From the NCBI RefSeq assembly GCF_052113225.1, contig NZ_JBFRCT010000007.1:186001-250000 (forward strand): a stretch of 64,000 nucleotides of DNA, read 5' to 3'. The notes under the pieces were generated by a model. That model was not told where the DNA came from and did no database searches. It was given only the letters and a program-made list of their open reading frames with translations. How positions within the stretch are numbered: position 1 is the first letter of the stretch; every line of letters begins with the position of its first letter. This DNA comes from Pristimantibacillus sp052113225. Lineage in GTDB: Bacteria > Bacillota > Bacilli > Paenibacillales > Paenibacillaceae. Position numbers and translations under genes: made by a program. This document shows positions 17,841 through 26,356 of the stretch, in pieces.

Positions 17841-18428
17841 GTGAGTGTATCCCCTTCGGAAATCAACGATAAGGCCGAGCAGAATACTCTTGATAACAAA
17901 TCCCGCTGGATAAAAGAATTGCTGGAGTGGGGTAAGACCATTACGATTTCTTTTCTTATCGTTATGGTACTTCACCTGTTCGTCTTTAACCTGTCGACGG
18001 TAGAGGGCCATTCGATGGAGCCGACGCTTCAGGACAAGGAGTGGTTGTTCGTGAATAAGTTCGCCTATCTCGTTGGAAGTCCGAAGGTAGGGGATGTGGT
18101 GATCCTTGAGGATCCTTCTGATTATGGAGGGGACAAGGACTACTTAGTGAAGCGGGTTGTTGGAGTAGCTGGTGACCGTATCGAAATTTACAATAAAGAG
18201 CTTTATCGCAATGGGGTAAAAGTAACCGAGAAGTATACCGATGTTGAGATCGAGGATCTGGATTTTATGCCAGTTATCGTTCAGAAGGGTCAATACTTTG
18301 TCATGGGAGATAACCGTCACGCGAGAGCAAGCAAGGACAGCCGGATTTTTGGTACGGTACCGCGGTCGATGATTCATGGAAGAGCGGATTTTATCCTATG
18401 GCCTTTTAAGCAGGCGAGCGCACTATAA
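17841..18428 (+). CDS. Type I signal peptidase
   Basis: Membrane serine peptidase of about 195 residues that removes signal peptides from exported proteins. One transmembrane helix lies near residues 32-52. The catalytic Ser is in GHSMEPTL and the catalytic Lys in LVKRVVGVAGDRI, and the box MGDNRHARASKDSR is near the C-terminus. I place the start at GTG 17841, since GTGAGGGG lies just upstream; the open frame also extends back to ATG 17775 within ntdP, which is less likely. The stop is followed directly by a tandem repeat array. Confidence 0.92.
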   Translation: MSVSPSEINDKAEQNTLDNKSRWIKELLEWGKTITISFLIVMVLHLFVFNLSTVEGHSMEPTLQDKEWLFVNKFAYLVGSPKVGDVVILEDPSDYGGDKDYLVKRVVGVAGDRIEIYNKELYRNGVKVTEKYTDVEIEDLDFMPVIVQKGQYFVMGDNRHARASKDSRIFGTVPRSMIHGRADFILWPFKQASAL

Positions 18429-18437
18429 ATGTAATTA

Positions 18438-18590
18438 CGAAGTAAGAATTGCTTCGCAATTCTTTAAGCTAATGCTTTCGAAGTAAGAATTGCTTCGCAA
18501 TTCTTTAAGCTGTTGCTTACGAAGTAAGAATTGCTTCGCAATTCTTTAAGCTAATGCTTTCGAAGTAAGAATTGCTTCGCAATTCTTTTT
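18438..18590 (+). repeat. Tandem 41-bp hairpin repeat array, four copies, before rnhA
   Basis: Copies start at 18438, 18479, 18520 and 18561, an exact 41-base period. Each carries AAGAATTGC, the loop TTC and GCAATTCTT, a perfect 9-bp hairpin, flanked by CGAAGT and TTAAGCTAATGCTT. The array fills the whole space between the signal peptidase stop and rnhA. In the last copy the tail becomes TTTTTAGGAG, so the hairpin ends four bases before the rnhA ribosome binding site. Related arrays lie at 26357-26513 and 39052-39174. Confidence 0.92.
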
Positions 18591-18602
18591 AGGAGATGGA
18601 TC

Positions 18603-19037
18603 ATGAAAGATGTAACGGTATACACGGACGGGGCCTGTTCCGGTAATCCGGGGCCTGGAGGCTGGGGAGCTGTACTGTTCTATGGAGCTCATCGGAAAGA
18701 AATATCCGGGGGAGAGAAGCACTCCACGAACAACCGGATGGAGATTCAGGCGGTTATAGAAGCTCTGAGTCTGCTGAAGGAGCCTTGCAAAGCCAAAGTA
18801 TACAGTGACTCTGCCTATGTCGTTAATTGCTTCCAGAAGGGCTGGATTCATGGCTGGCTGCGTAACGGCTGGAAGAATAGCAAGAAAGAACCGGTTGAGA
18901 ATCAGGATTTATGGCAAGTATTATGGGATCTGATGAAACGCCACCAAGTGGAGTACATCAAAGTCAAGGGGCATAGTGACAACGAGTGGAATAACCGCTG
19001 TGACGAGCTTGCCCGTGAAGCAATCAAACGATTGTAA
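18603..19037 (+). CDS. rnhA: Ribonuclease HI
   Basis: Endonuclease of 144 residues that cuts the RNA strand of RNA-DNA hybrids. The four catalytic acids are visible: Asp in VYTDGACSGNPG, Glu in NNRMEIQAV, Asp in VYSDSAYVV, and Asp in the C-terminal NNRCDELAREA. It has the basic handle region (GWIHGWLRNGWKN) of the E. coli-type enzyme. Its ribosome binding site AGGAG directly joins the upstream hairpin array. queG starts 31 bases downstream. Confidence 0.95.
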   Translation: MKDVTVYTDGACSGNPGPGGWGAVLFYGAHRKEISGGEKHSTNNRMEIQAVIEALSLLKEPCKAKVYSDSAYVVNCFQKGWIHGWLRNGWKNSKKEPVENQDLWQVLWDLMKRHQVEYIKVKGHSDNEWNNRCDELAREAIKRL

Positions 19038-19068
19038 TAGGAATAAATAGGAGAGGAGCACGATACTG

Positions 19069-20247
19069 ATGGACTGGGCGAAGTTAAAAGAGGACATTCG
19101 TAAAGCGGCGCCAAGCCTTGGTATCGATAAGATCGGCTTCGCTTCCGCAGATCCGTTTACTGAATTAAAAACGAGGCTGATCAGGCACCGGGAACTTGGC
19201 CGGGAATCAGGCTTCGAAGAGCCGGATTTGGACAAGCGGACAAATCCGGCTTTGCTGTTTGATAATCCTCAATCGATTATCGCCATTGCGGTTGCGTATC
19301 CGGCTAAGCTGCACAACCCGCCTAAGTCAGAGCCTGGCGCACGGCGCGGCATTTTATCGCGGTCTGCTTGGGGAGATGACTACCATAAGGTGCTTCGGGA
19401 CAGGCTGGCGCGTCTGGAAGCCTGGTTGAAGGAGCATGTTCCGGGAGTGCGTGTGGAGAGTATGGTGGATACGGGGGCGTTATCGGACAGGGCAGTGGCC
19501 GAGCGGGCCGGTATTGGGTGGAGCGCTAAGAACTGCTCGATCTTAAGTGAGGATCTTGGATCTTGGATCTATCTCGGCGAGATGATTACGAATATTCCAT
19601 TCCCGCCGGATTCGCCGGTAACAGAAGGCTGCGGCGAGTGTACGAAGTGTATCGACGCTTGCCCGACAGATGCGCTAGTTGGCCCAGGTCAGCTGGATTC
19701 ACAGAAATGTATTTCTTTTGTTACGCAGACCAAAGGGTTCGTATCTGATGAGCTTATGCGTAAAATCGGCAACCGGTTATATGGCTGCGATACGTGCCAG
19801 ACTGTCTGCCCGGTGAACCGGGGTAAGAACTGGACGCATCAGCCCGAGCTTCAGCCGGATCCTGAGCTTGTGAAGCCATTGCTTGTCCCACTGCTTACGA
19901 TAGGTAATCGAGAGTTCAAGGAGCGCTATGCTTCTAGTTCCTCCGCTTGGCGGGGCAAGAAGCCGATTCAGCGTAACGCGCTTATTGGACTAGGTAACTT
20001 CAAGGAGAAAAGCGCCGTACCCGATCTGATCGGCGTCATGAAGGAAGATACAAGGCCGGTACTGCGTGGTACGGCAGCTTGGGCACTTAGCCGAATTGGC
20101 GGTGAGGATGCGTTGGACGCTTTGCGAGAAGCCCTGCCGAGTGAATCTGATGAAGAAGCAAGAGTTTATATAGAACGGGCGATTGCTAGTCTTGAGGCGG
20201 TACAGATTGGGACTAGTGATACGCCTTCGATCCCGCGTGAAAGCTAG
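19069..20247 (+). CDS. queG: Epoxyqueuosine reductase
   Basis: Cobalamin-dependent iron-sulfur enzyme of 392 residues that performs the last step of queuosine synthesis, reducing epoxyqueuosine in tRNA. Two [4Fe-4S] motifs are clear: CGECTKCIDACP (residues about 188-199) and CDTCQTVCP (about 242-250). The N-terminal half carries the cobalamin-binding DUF1730 part (DTGALSDRAVAERAGIGW). The final about 90 residues contain two or three HEAT-like repeats (NALIGLGNF, GTAAWALSRIGG), common in the Bacillales form. No other queuosine gene is in the window, although folE supplies the same GTP-derived branch. Confidence 0.95.
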   Translation: MDWAKLKEDIRKAAPSLGIDKIGFASADPFTELKTRLIRHRELGRESGFEEPDLDKRTNPALLFDNPQSIIAIAVAYPAKLHNPPKSEPGARRGILSRSAWGDDYHKVLRDRLARLEAWLKEHVPGVRVESMVDTGALSDRAVAERAGIGWSAKNCSILSEDLGSWIYLGEMITNIPFPPDSPVTEGCGECTKCIDACPTDALVGPGQLDSQKCISFVTQTKGFVSDELMRKIGNRLYGCDTCQTVCPVNRGKNWTHQPELQPDPELVKPLLVPLLTIGNREFKERYASSSSAWRGKKPIQRNALIGLGNFKEKSAVPDLIGVMKEDTRPVLRGTAAWALSRIGGEDALDALREALPSESDEEARVYIERAIASLEAVQIGTSDTPSIPRES

Positions 20248-20270
20248 GAAAATTTACTTCTGCGGGACGT

Positions 20271-20299
20271 TTGCGAATGCCCGCTTTACATGCTATTAT
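20271..20299 (+). promoter_or_regulatory. Probable SigA promoter of yneF-folE
   Basis: TTGCGA and TATTAT are separated by exactly 17 bases, about 60 bases before the yneF start, with AAAGGGTCGGGTG-like sequence at the ribosome site. Confidence 0.5.
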
Positions 20300-20356
20300 A
20301 GTGGTCATTATAGACTATAGGCAGCAATGATAGAAAGGGTCGGGTGAATTATAATA

Positions 20357-20578
20357 ATGTCGGCATGGAGCATCATTATTCCGATTGTAACGTTAATCGT
20401 AGGAGCTGTAGGCGGCTTCTTTATCGGGGTATTCTACCTGCGCAAGCAGCTTGAGAAAATGCAGAATGACCCTGAAATGATCCAAAAAATGGCTAAACAA
20501 ATGGGCTACAACTTAAACAAGCAGCAAATGAATCGTGCACAGAATATGATGAAAAATCAGAAAATGCCACGAAAATAA
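20357..20578 (+). CDS. yneF: YneF family (UPF0154) small membrane protein
   Basis: Conserved small protein of 73 residues with one N-terminal membrane helix (about 4-27, rich in Ile, Val and Gly) and a basic, Met/Gln-rich cytoplasmic tail (MAKQMGYNLNKQQMN). This matches the Bacillus YneF/UPF0154 layout. The function is unknown. It precedes folE by 40 bases and is probably co-transcribed with it. Confidence 0.85.
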   Translation: MSAWSIIIPIVTLIVGAVGGFFIGVFYLRKQLEKMQNDPEMIQKMAKQMGYNLNKQQMNRAQNMMKNQKMPRK

Positions 20579-20617
20579 AGTGCGGTTAGTTGGAAGTAGC
20601 CGGAGAGGTGGTTCGAA

Positions 20618-21208
20618 ATGGCGGGGATGAAAGACTACGTCAATTCGGCGGTATCGCGCAACCGGGAGCAAATTGAGCATCATGTGAAAGAAATATTGAA
20701 GCTGGTTGGCGAAGACGTTGAAAGAGAAGGGCTCTTGGAGACACCGGCTCGTGTTACCCGGATGTATGAAGAGATTTTTGCAGGCTATGAGGTAGATCCG
20801 CGCGAAGTGCTAGGCGTCACCTTTGACGAGCAGCATGAAGAGCTTGTTATTGTCAAAGACATTGTTTATTACAGCCAATGCGAGCATCATATGGCGCCTT
20901 TCTTTGGGAAGGTGCATATCGGATATATTCCAAGCGGTAAAATCGCAGGTCTCAGCAAACTTGCAAGACTTGTTGAAGCGGTAACGAGAAGACTGCAGGT
21001 ACAGGAACGGATTACTACGCAGATCGCTAATATCATGCAAGAAGTGCTGAAGCCACAAGGCGTGATGGTTGTTGTTGAAGGCGAGCATCTATGTATGTGC
21101 GCGCGCGGCGTGAAAAAGCCGGGCAGCAAGACGGTTACGTCGGCAGTCCGCGGTGTGTTCTCTGACAGTGCGCTTCGTTCGGAGTTTCTGACTCTGCTGA
21201 AGCAATAA
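20618..21208 (+). CDS. folE: GTP cyclohydrolase I
   Basis: Enzyme of 196 residues that converts GTP to dihydroneopterin triphosphate, the first step of folate synthesis and also used for queuosine. The zinc ligands are the Cys and His of SQCEHHMAPF and the Cys of HLCMCARGVKK; IGYIPSGKIAGLSKLAR is the classic active-site signature. Length and motifs fit the type IA enzyme. A strong terminator follows. Confidence 0.96.
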   Translation: MAGMKDYVNSAVSRNREQIEHHVKEILKLVGEDVEREGLLETPARVTRMYEEIFAGYEVDPREVLGVTFDEQHEELVIVKDIVYYSQCEHHMAPFFGKVHIGYIPSGKIAGLSKLARLVEAVTRRLQVQERITTQIANIMQEVLKPQGVMVVVEGEHLCMCARGVKKPGSKTVTSAVRGVFSDSALRSEFLTLLKQ

Positions 21209-21224
21209 TAGAAGTGAATGAAAG

Positions 21225-21281
21225 AAAAGCCTCCTGTGCAGCAAGCGTGTATGATTCGCTTGTTGCACAGGAGGCTTTTTT
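21225..21281. terminator. Bidirectional rho-independent terminator
   Basis: AAAAGCCTCCTGTGC and GCACAGGAGGCTTTTTT form a long stem, extended by CAAGCG/CGCTTG. A and T runs on both sides let it end folE (plus) and the convergent hydrolase gene (minus). Confidence 0.9.
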
Positions 21282-21300
21282 GTATAAGTGCTGGATACGA

Positions 21301-22413
21301 TTATAAGGTTTGAGATGATTCAGCGGATGAGTTTGATTCAGCTTCAGATTGGGCTTGGAACTGTTGATCCACTTGGCCTAAGAATAGGGCTGCGCGCTGA
21401 ATATATTCAGTTGGTGAAGCTCGGAATAGCATTTCGTGTTGACCGTTTGGTACGATCCACGAACGGGACAGTGGATTCGACTGACCAGCTGCGATTTGCT
21501 CTGCTAACTGATAAGGCGCCTTTGCGTCATTCGTACCATGCATAATGTAAAGCGGTATATTAAAGGATTTCGCTAATATTTGTTTGACAGGTACCTGCTT
21601 CAAATTCGCACCTGACCAAATCGGCAGCAGAGTCTCGATCAGTGGCATAGACGGGAACTTAGGAAGCGGCAGGATTTGCGTTACGTTATGGAACATCGTA
21701 TCTGAGCTGGCAAGAAAAGTGCTGTCCAGAATCATGGCATCAATGTCATTAGTTTGGAGTGCCGCTTGGAGCGCTGTTCCAGCACCCATCGAGAAGCCCC
21801 AAACAACGATCTCTTGTGCTCCACGGGATTTGGCAAAATTAATCATGGCAAGCAGCTGCTGTGATTCTTCAATGCCTCCGGTTGCTGGAGCTTTGTACTT
21901 CTGGGAAGCATATCCGTAGTCAAAAAGTACCACATTATAGTGAAGCCCATGCAATAGCTTTGTTAGATCATACATCGGTACCCAGCTTTCCTCCCGGTTC
22001 GCGCCATAACCATGGCTGAAAATAACGGTCCGTTCCGAGGATTGGGTCGAGCTTGCCAGGACAGCGTCTGAATCATTGTCCGCAGCAGGGACATACCAGC
22101 CGCTGACGGTGGTCTTACCACTTACACTAGGTAACAATATATCTTCATAATCGAGGCCAACTGCGGCCTTCGGATTGGATGTGAGTGGTGCAACATAGGG
22201 ATAAGTCAGCATCCATGCGATATATCCGTAAAAGACGAGAACAAGCAGCAAACATAGCGCAGTAAAAGATGCAACCAGCGCGATGAAGAAATGCTTGCGG
22301 GTCTTCGCTTTTGGTCTTTGTTTCTGCAGTCCGCCTTCGAGAAGAGGAAAAGGCTGCAAGGATTGAGGAAAGCCGGTTTCAAGCGGCATCGGTGTCATAA
22401 TAGTTGTGCTCAT
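21301..22413 (-). CDS. Membrane-anchored alpha/beta hydrolase
   Basis: Serine hydrolase-fold protein of about 370 residues. One transmembrane helix near residues 45-70 follows a basic cytoplasmic stretch, so the catalytic domain should face outside. The nucleophile Ser is in VWGFSMGAGTA, an oxyanion region in IFSHGYGANREESW, and the distal Asp and His in IMHGTNDAKAP and PNGQHEMLF. ATG 22413 is preferred: GGGAGGG lies 8 bases upstream, while the in-frame GTG at 22431 overlaps that site. The substrate is unknown. A cre-like palindrome lies just upstream. Confidence 0.82.
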   Translation of the reverse strand: MSTTIMTPMPLETGFPQSLQPFPLLEGGLQKQRPKAKTRKHFFIALVASFTALCLLLVLVFYGYIAWMLTYPYVAPLTSNPKAAVGLDYEDILLPSVSGKTTVSGWYVPAADNDSDAVLASSTQSSERTVIFSHGYGANREESWVPMYDLTKLLHGLHYNVVLFDYGYASQKYKAPATGGIEESQQLLAMINFAKSRGAQEIVVWGFSMGAGTALQAALQTNDIDAMILDSTFLASSDTMFHNVTQILPLPKFPSMPLIETLLPIWSGANLKQVPVKQILAKSFNIPLYIMHGTNDAKAPYQLAEQIAAGQSNPLSRSWIVPNGQHEMLFRASPTEYIQRAALFLGQVDQQFQAQSEAESNSSAESSQTL

Positions 22414-22445
22414 CGCAGTGTCCCTCCCCACAAAACTAAAAACTA

Positions 22446-22459
22446 TGTAAGCGCTTATA
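22446..22459. promoter_or_regulatory. cre-like palindrome upstream of the hydrolase gene
   Basis: TGTAAGCGCTTATA matches the cre consensus with one mismatch and has a palindromic core. It is only about 33 bases before the hydrolase start on the minus strand, which fits a promoter-overlapping or roadblock operator. Confidence 0.45.
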
Positions 22460-22649
22460 CGCCTCTAGTACTTTTATCGTAGACCCGTAGGGTGAGCCTG
22501 TCAATTGATGTCGATATAATGTTAAACATTTGTAATCAGGCTGTAATGAAGGAACATATCTTTACCATTCTCGCATTAGTAAGGTATACTAGATGATAAT
22601 AAGTTTCATTGTACGGAACTAGATTTACGGCAAAAGGAGGACGGACTTC

Positions 22650-23393
22650 ATGGAAGAAGGCAAAGCAAATGTACGGGCAGTTGAGCGGGCGCTGGATATA
22701 TTGCTATGTTTTACGGCGGGAACGGATCTGGCGATGACAGAGATCGCAGAGAAGGTCGGTCTGCATAAAAGTACCGTCCACCGTATGCTGGCTACGCTGG
22801 AGGATCGGGGTTTTCTAGAGCGGGATCCTTCGTCGGAGCGGTATCATCTTGGAATGCGGATGTGGGAGCTGTCGGCGCATTTATCCCGTTCGGATGATCA
22901 AGCTGTTATTTGGCAGCCAGAGATGGAGCGCTTGCGTGACCGGTTAGGAGAGACGGTAAGTATTTATGTGCGTGACGGCTCAGAACGCGTTCGGATTCAA
23001 GCCGTGCAGAGTAATCAGCCAGTTCGTCGGGTTGCCCCGGTAGGTGCCAGACTTCCACTGTATGCCGGTGCTTCCAGTAAAGTATTGATTGCTTACTCAG
23101 ACCGTTTCGTGCAAGAGCAGATTTTTGGCGACCCAGCATGGTTGTTAACCATCGACCTGGATCAATATAAGCAGCAGCTTGAGGAAATCGTAGAGCAGGG
23201 CTACGCAACGAGCTTCGAGGAGCGGGAGCCGGGTGTGGCGGCTTTGTCTGCGCCAATCTTTAACCGGCATGGCCAAGTGGCAGCAGCGTTATCTGTGTCT
23301 GGACCTGCAAGCCGGTTAACGATGGAGAGTATGCGTGAATATTCACCTGTCTTGATCGAATACGCGAAACGTATGGGGACGATGATAAAGTGA
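22650..23393 (+). CDS. IclR family transcriptional regulator
   Basis: DNA-binding regulator of 247 residues. The N-terminal winged helix (about 1-70) contains AVERALDILLCF and the recognition helix VGLHKSTVHRMLATLEDRGFL, as in IclR proteins. The C-terminal effector domain (75-247) has the usual VQSNQPVRRVAPVGARLPLY region and SAPIFNRHGQVAAALSVSGP. AAAGGAGG precedes the ATG. No catabolic operon is beside it, so its target and ligand are unknown; aconitase is convergent, not co-transcribed. Confidence 0.9.
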   Translation: MEEGKANVRAVERALDILLCFTAGTDLAMTEIAEKVGLHKSTVHRMLATLEDRGFLERDPSSERYHLGMRMWELSAHLSRSDDQAVIWQPEMERLRDRLGETVSIYVRDGSERVRIQAVQSNQPVRRVAPVGARLPLYAGASSKVLIAYSDRFVQEQIFGDPAWLLTIDLDQYKQQLEEIVEQGYATSFEEREPGVAALSAPIFNRHGQVAAALSVSGPASRLTMESMREYSPVLIEYAKRMGTMIK

Positions 23394-23407
23394 CGGTTAA
23401 AGTAGAC

Positions 23408-23555
23408 GTTAAGGGGCAACTGCGCATTCGAATGTTCTTCCGATCGCCATTGCTCAGGGATTCCTTGGAACAATTCCAATGGGAATGGAATCCCTGAGCA
23501 AAAGCGAACGCTTCGCTTCTCCAGAATCATTCGAATTGCTCCGTTTGCCATTAAC
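23408..23555. repeat. Large imperfect palindrome between iclR-type gene and acnA
   Basis: The core arms TTGCTCAGGGATTCC (23450-23464) and GGAATCCCTGAGCAA (23487-23501) are perfectly complementary over 15 bases. Around them the flanks also mirror each other: GTTAAGGGGCAAC near 23408 against a reverse complement ending in CCATTAAC near 23555, both with ATTCGAATG. The whole could fold into one cruciform of about 148 bases. It does not look like a terminator, since a separate one follows at 23589. It may be a non-autonomous mobile repeat. Confidence 0.7.
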
Positions 23556-23588
23556 CTAACTTTAAAGAGTGGAAGAAATAGAAACAAC

Positions 23589-23631
23589 AAAAAGCGACTG
23601 TGCGGGCTAAGCCTAGCACAGTCGCTTTTTT
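23589..23631. terminator. Bidirectional rho-independent terminator
   Basis: AAAAAGCGACTGTGC pairs with GCACAGTCGCTTTTTT over 15 bases. It lies between the convergent IclR-type gene and acnA and can serve both. Confidence 0.9.
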
Positions 23632-23637
23632 GCAAAA

Positions 23638-26340
23638 TTACATGATCTGGCGCAGTACGGTTTGAAGGATACCGCCGTTGCNGTAGTAGTCGACGTCGAC
23701 CATGGAGTCGAGTCGTACGGTTGTACTGAATTCGGTTACTTTGCCGTCCTCATCGGTGGCTTTGACGCTTATCTTTTGCCCCGGCTTCACGTCATTCGAC
23801 AGCCCGGAAATATCAATCGTCTCGCGGCCGGTCAGGCCAAGGGATTTCCAGCTTTGACCTTCCATGAACTGCAGGGGAAGGACACCCATACCTACAAGGT
23901 TCGATCGGTGAATCCGTTCAAAGCTCTCGGCGATGACGGCTTTTACACCAAGCAGGTAAGTACCTTTAGCTGCCCAGTCGCGGGAGCTGCCCGTTCCGTA
24001 TTCTTTGCCGGCGATAACGACAAGGTTGGTGCCATCATCCTGATACTTCATGGAAGCATCATAGATAGACATCACTTCATTCGTTGGCAGGTATGTGGTC
24101 ACACCGCCTTCTGTTCCCGGGGCCACCTGATTGCGAATCCGGATATTGGCGAACGTACCACGCATCATGACCTCGTGATTGCCGCGGCGGGAGCCGTAAG
24201 AGTTAAAGTCAACCTTGTCCACGTTATGATCGGTCAAATAGGTGCCGGCTGGGCTGTCAGTCTTAATATTACCCGCAGGTGAAATATGGTCGGTTGTCAC
24301 TGAATCGCCAAGCAGGGCGAGGATCTTCGATGCTGGAATATCAACGATGTCGGCAATATCTGCACCCAAATCCTCAAAGAATGGTGGATTCTGGATATAA
24401 GTTGAATCCGGATCCCATTCGTAGCTTTCACCTTTTGGAACCTCGATCGCGTTCCAGCGGTCATTTTGTGTGAAAACGTTGGCGTATTTGTCACGGAACA
24501 TTTCCGGACGGAGCGAGGCCTTAATTGCTTCATGCACCTCTTGATTTGTTGGCCAAATATCCTTCAGATAGACCGGCTTGCCGTCGGAGCCTAGCCCGAT
24601 TGGATCCTTCGACAGGTCGATATTAACCGTGCCTGCTAATGCATAGGAAACAACAAGCGGCGGGGACGCCAGATAGTTCGCTTTAATCTGAGCATGGATT
24701 CTGCCCTCAAAGTTTCGGTTACCGGACAATACGGCGGATACGGTCATATCGTTATCGGCTATCGCTTTGCTGACCTCGTCAGGGAGAGGACCGGAGTTGC
24801 CGATACAAGTGCCGCAGCCATAACCAGTCACATGGAAGCCAAGCGCCTCAAGTGGTTCCATCAGACCAGCGCGGTTGAAATACTCGGTTACAACAAGTGA
24901 CCCGGGTGTTAGTGATGTTTTGACATAAGCAGGAACTTTTAGGCCACGCTCGACGGCCTTCTTGGCAACAAGTCCGGCGCCAAGCATAACACTTGGGTTT
25001 GAGGTGTTCGTACAGCTTGTAATAGCGGCGATTACGACGGCACCGGTGCTCATCTCGCTGACCCGTCCGTCTTTGTGATGTACTTCTACTTTCTGCTTAA
25101 TGTTCTCTTCGCTAAGACCATAGCCGCCCTTCTCAAGAGGAGTATTAATAATGTCATTAAACGCCTCTTTCAGATGGGTAAGCTCTACGCGGTCCTGCGG
25201 CCGTTTGGGCCCAGCGAGAGAAGGGACAACACTCGATAAATCAAGCTCCAGCGTATCCGAAAATACAGGATCTGGTGTCTCATCGGTTCGGAACATATCC
25301 TGCGCTTTATAATACGCTTTTACCAATTCAATCTGCGCCTCATCCCGGCCGGTATCACGAAGGAAGCGGAGTGCCTCTTCATCTACAGGGAAAAAGCCGA
25401 TTGTCGCGCCATATTCCGGTGACATGTTGGCCACAGTAGCACGGTCTGGCAAGCTGATATTGGACAGCCCTGGTCCAAAAAACTCGACAAACTTGCCTAC
25501 AACACCTTTCTTACGCAGCATTTGCGTTACGGTCAGGGCAAGGTCGGTAGCGGTCGAGCCTTCTGCAAGGCTGCCTGTCAGCTTGAAGCCAATAACCTCT
25601 GGCATGACGAAATAGAGCGGCTGTCCAAGCATCCCAGCTTCTGCCTCAATACCGCCTACACCCCAGCCTACAACACCTAAGCCGTTTATCATCGTGGTGT
25701 GAGAGTCCGTGCCGACAAGCGAATCTGGGAACACGAGGGTGTCCTCTCCGATCTGTTTGGTCGCTGCCACAGATGCTAAGTACTCCAAATTCACCTGATG
25801 CACGATACCTGTGCCGGGAGGTACCGCACGGAAATTATCAAAGGCTGTCTGCGCCCAGCGAAGGAAGCGGTACCGCTCGCCATTACGCTTGAATTCAAGC
25901 TTGGTGTTGTATTCAAGAGCTTCTGGTGTACCAAACGTATCGATCATGATGGAGTGGTCAATGACAAGGTCAACCGGTACTAGCGGATTGATCTTCTTCG
26001 GATCTCCGCCTACACGTTTTACCGTATCACGCATCGCAGCCAGATCTACGACGACTGGAACACCGGTGAAATCCTGAAGGACAATACGCGCTGGAATAAA
26101 AGGAATCTCCTTATCGACCCGGCCATTCGCCCAAGCGGCAATCTGCTTTACATGCTCCTCTGTTATCGCCCGTCCGTCAAATTGGCGAACAGCCGCTTCA
26201 AGGAGTACTTTGATAGAGAAGGGGAGCTTAGAAACTGGGCCCAGCCCTTGCTTCTCCAGCTCTGCAATTGGGTAATACACATAGGTTTTGCCGGCAGCAT
26301 CCAGCGTACTGCGCTGTGCAAAAGGGTTGTTCGTGGACAT
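23638..26340 (-). CDS. acnA: Aconitate hydratase A
   Basis: Iron-sulfur enzyme of the TCA cycle, 900 residues, isomerising citrate to isocitrate; in Bacillus it also binds RNA when iron is low. The cluster Cys residues are in AITSCTNTSNP and GYGCGTCIGNSGPLP. The swivel domain has GKEYGTGSSRDWAAKGT. One base is undetermined (N at 23682), making one codon near the C-terminus ambiguous; the family usually has Arg there (YYRNGG), which CGC would supply. The ribosome binding site GAGGAGG directly joins the tail of a tandem hairpin array. Confidence 0.96.
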   Translation of the reverse strand: MSTNNPFAQRSTLDAAGKTYVYYPIAELEKQGLGPVSKLPFSIKVLLEAAVRQFDGRAITEEHVKQIAAWANGRVDKEIPFIPARIVLQDFTGVPVVVDLAAMRDTVKRVGGDPKKINPLVPVDLVIDHSIMIDTFGTPEALEYNTKLEFKRNGERYRFLRWAQTAFDNFRAVPPGTGIVHQVNLEYLASVAATKQIGEDTLVFPDSLVGTDSHTTMINGLGVVGWGVGGIEAEAGMLGQPLYFVMPEVIGFKLTGSLAEGSTATDLALTVTQMLRKKGVVGKFVEFFGPGLSNISLPDRATVANMSPEYGATIGFFPVDEEALRFLRDTGRDEAQIELVKAYYKAQDMFRTDETPDPVFSDTLELDLSSVVPSLAGPKRPQDRVELTHLKEAFNDIINTPLEKGGYGLSEENIKQKVEVHHKDGRVSEMSTGAVVIAAITSCTNTSNPSVMLGAGLVAKKAVERGLKVPAYVKTSLTPGSLVVTEYFNRAGLMEPLEALGFHVTGYGCGTCIGNSGPLPDEVSKAIADNDMTVSAVLSGNRNFEGRIHAQIKANYLASPPLVVSYALAGTVNIDLSKDPIGLGSDGKPVYLKDIWPTNQEVHEAIKASLRPEMFRDKYANVFTQNDRWNAIEVPKGESYEWDPDSTYIQNPPFFEDLGADIADIVDIPASKILALLGDSVTTDHISPAGNIKTDSPAGTYLTDHNVDKVDFNSYGSRRGNHEVMMRGTFANIRIRNQVAPGTEGGVTTYLPTNEVMSIYDASMKYQDDGTNLVVIAGKEYGTGSSRDWAAKGTYLLGVKAVIAESFERIHRSNLVGMGVLPLQFMEGQSWKSLGLTGRETIDISGLSNDVKPGQKISVKATDEDGKVTEFSTTVRLDSMVDVDYYXNGGILQTVLRQIM

Positions 26341-26356
26341 ACGTTTCTGTTCCTCC

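Noticed and set aside
18438..18590. The three 41-bp repeat arrays as CRISPR arrays
   Set aside because: The copies are directly adjacent with no variable spacers, and no cas genes are in the window.
23450..23501. The palindrome core as a transcription terminator
   Set aside because: It has no T run after the stem, and a clear bidirectional terminator lies at 23589-23631.
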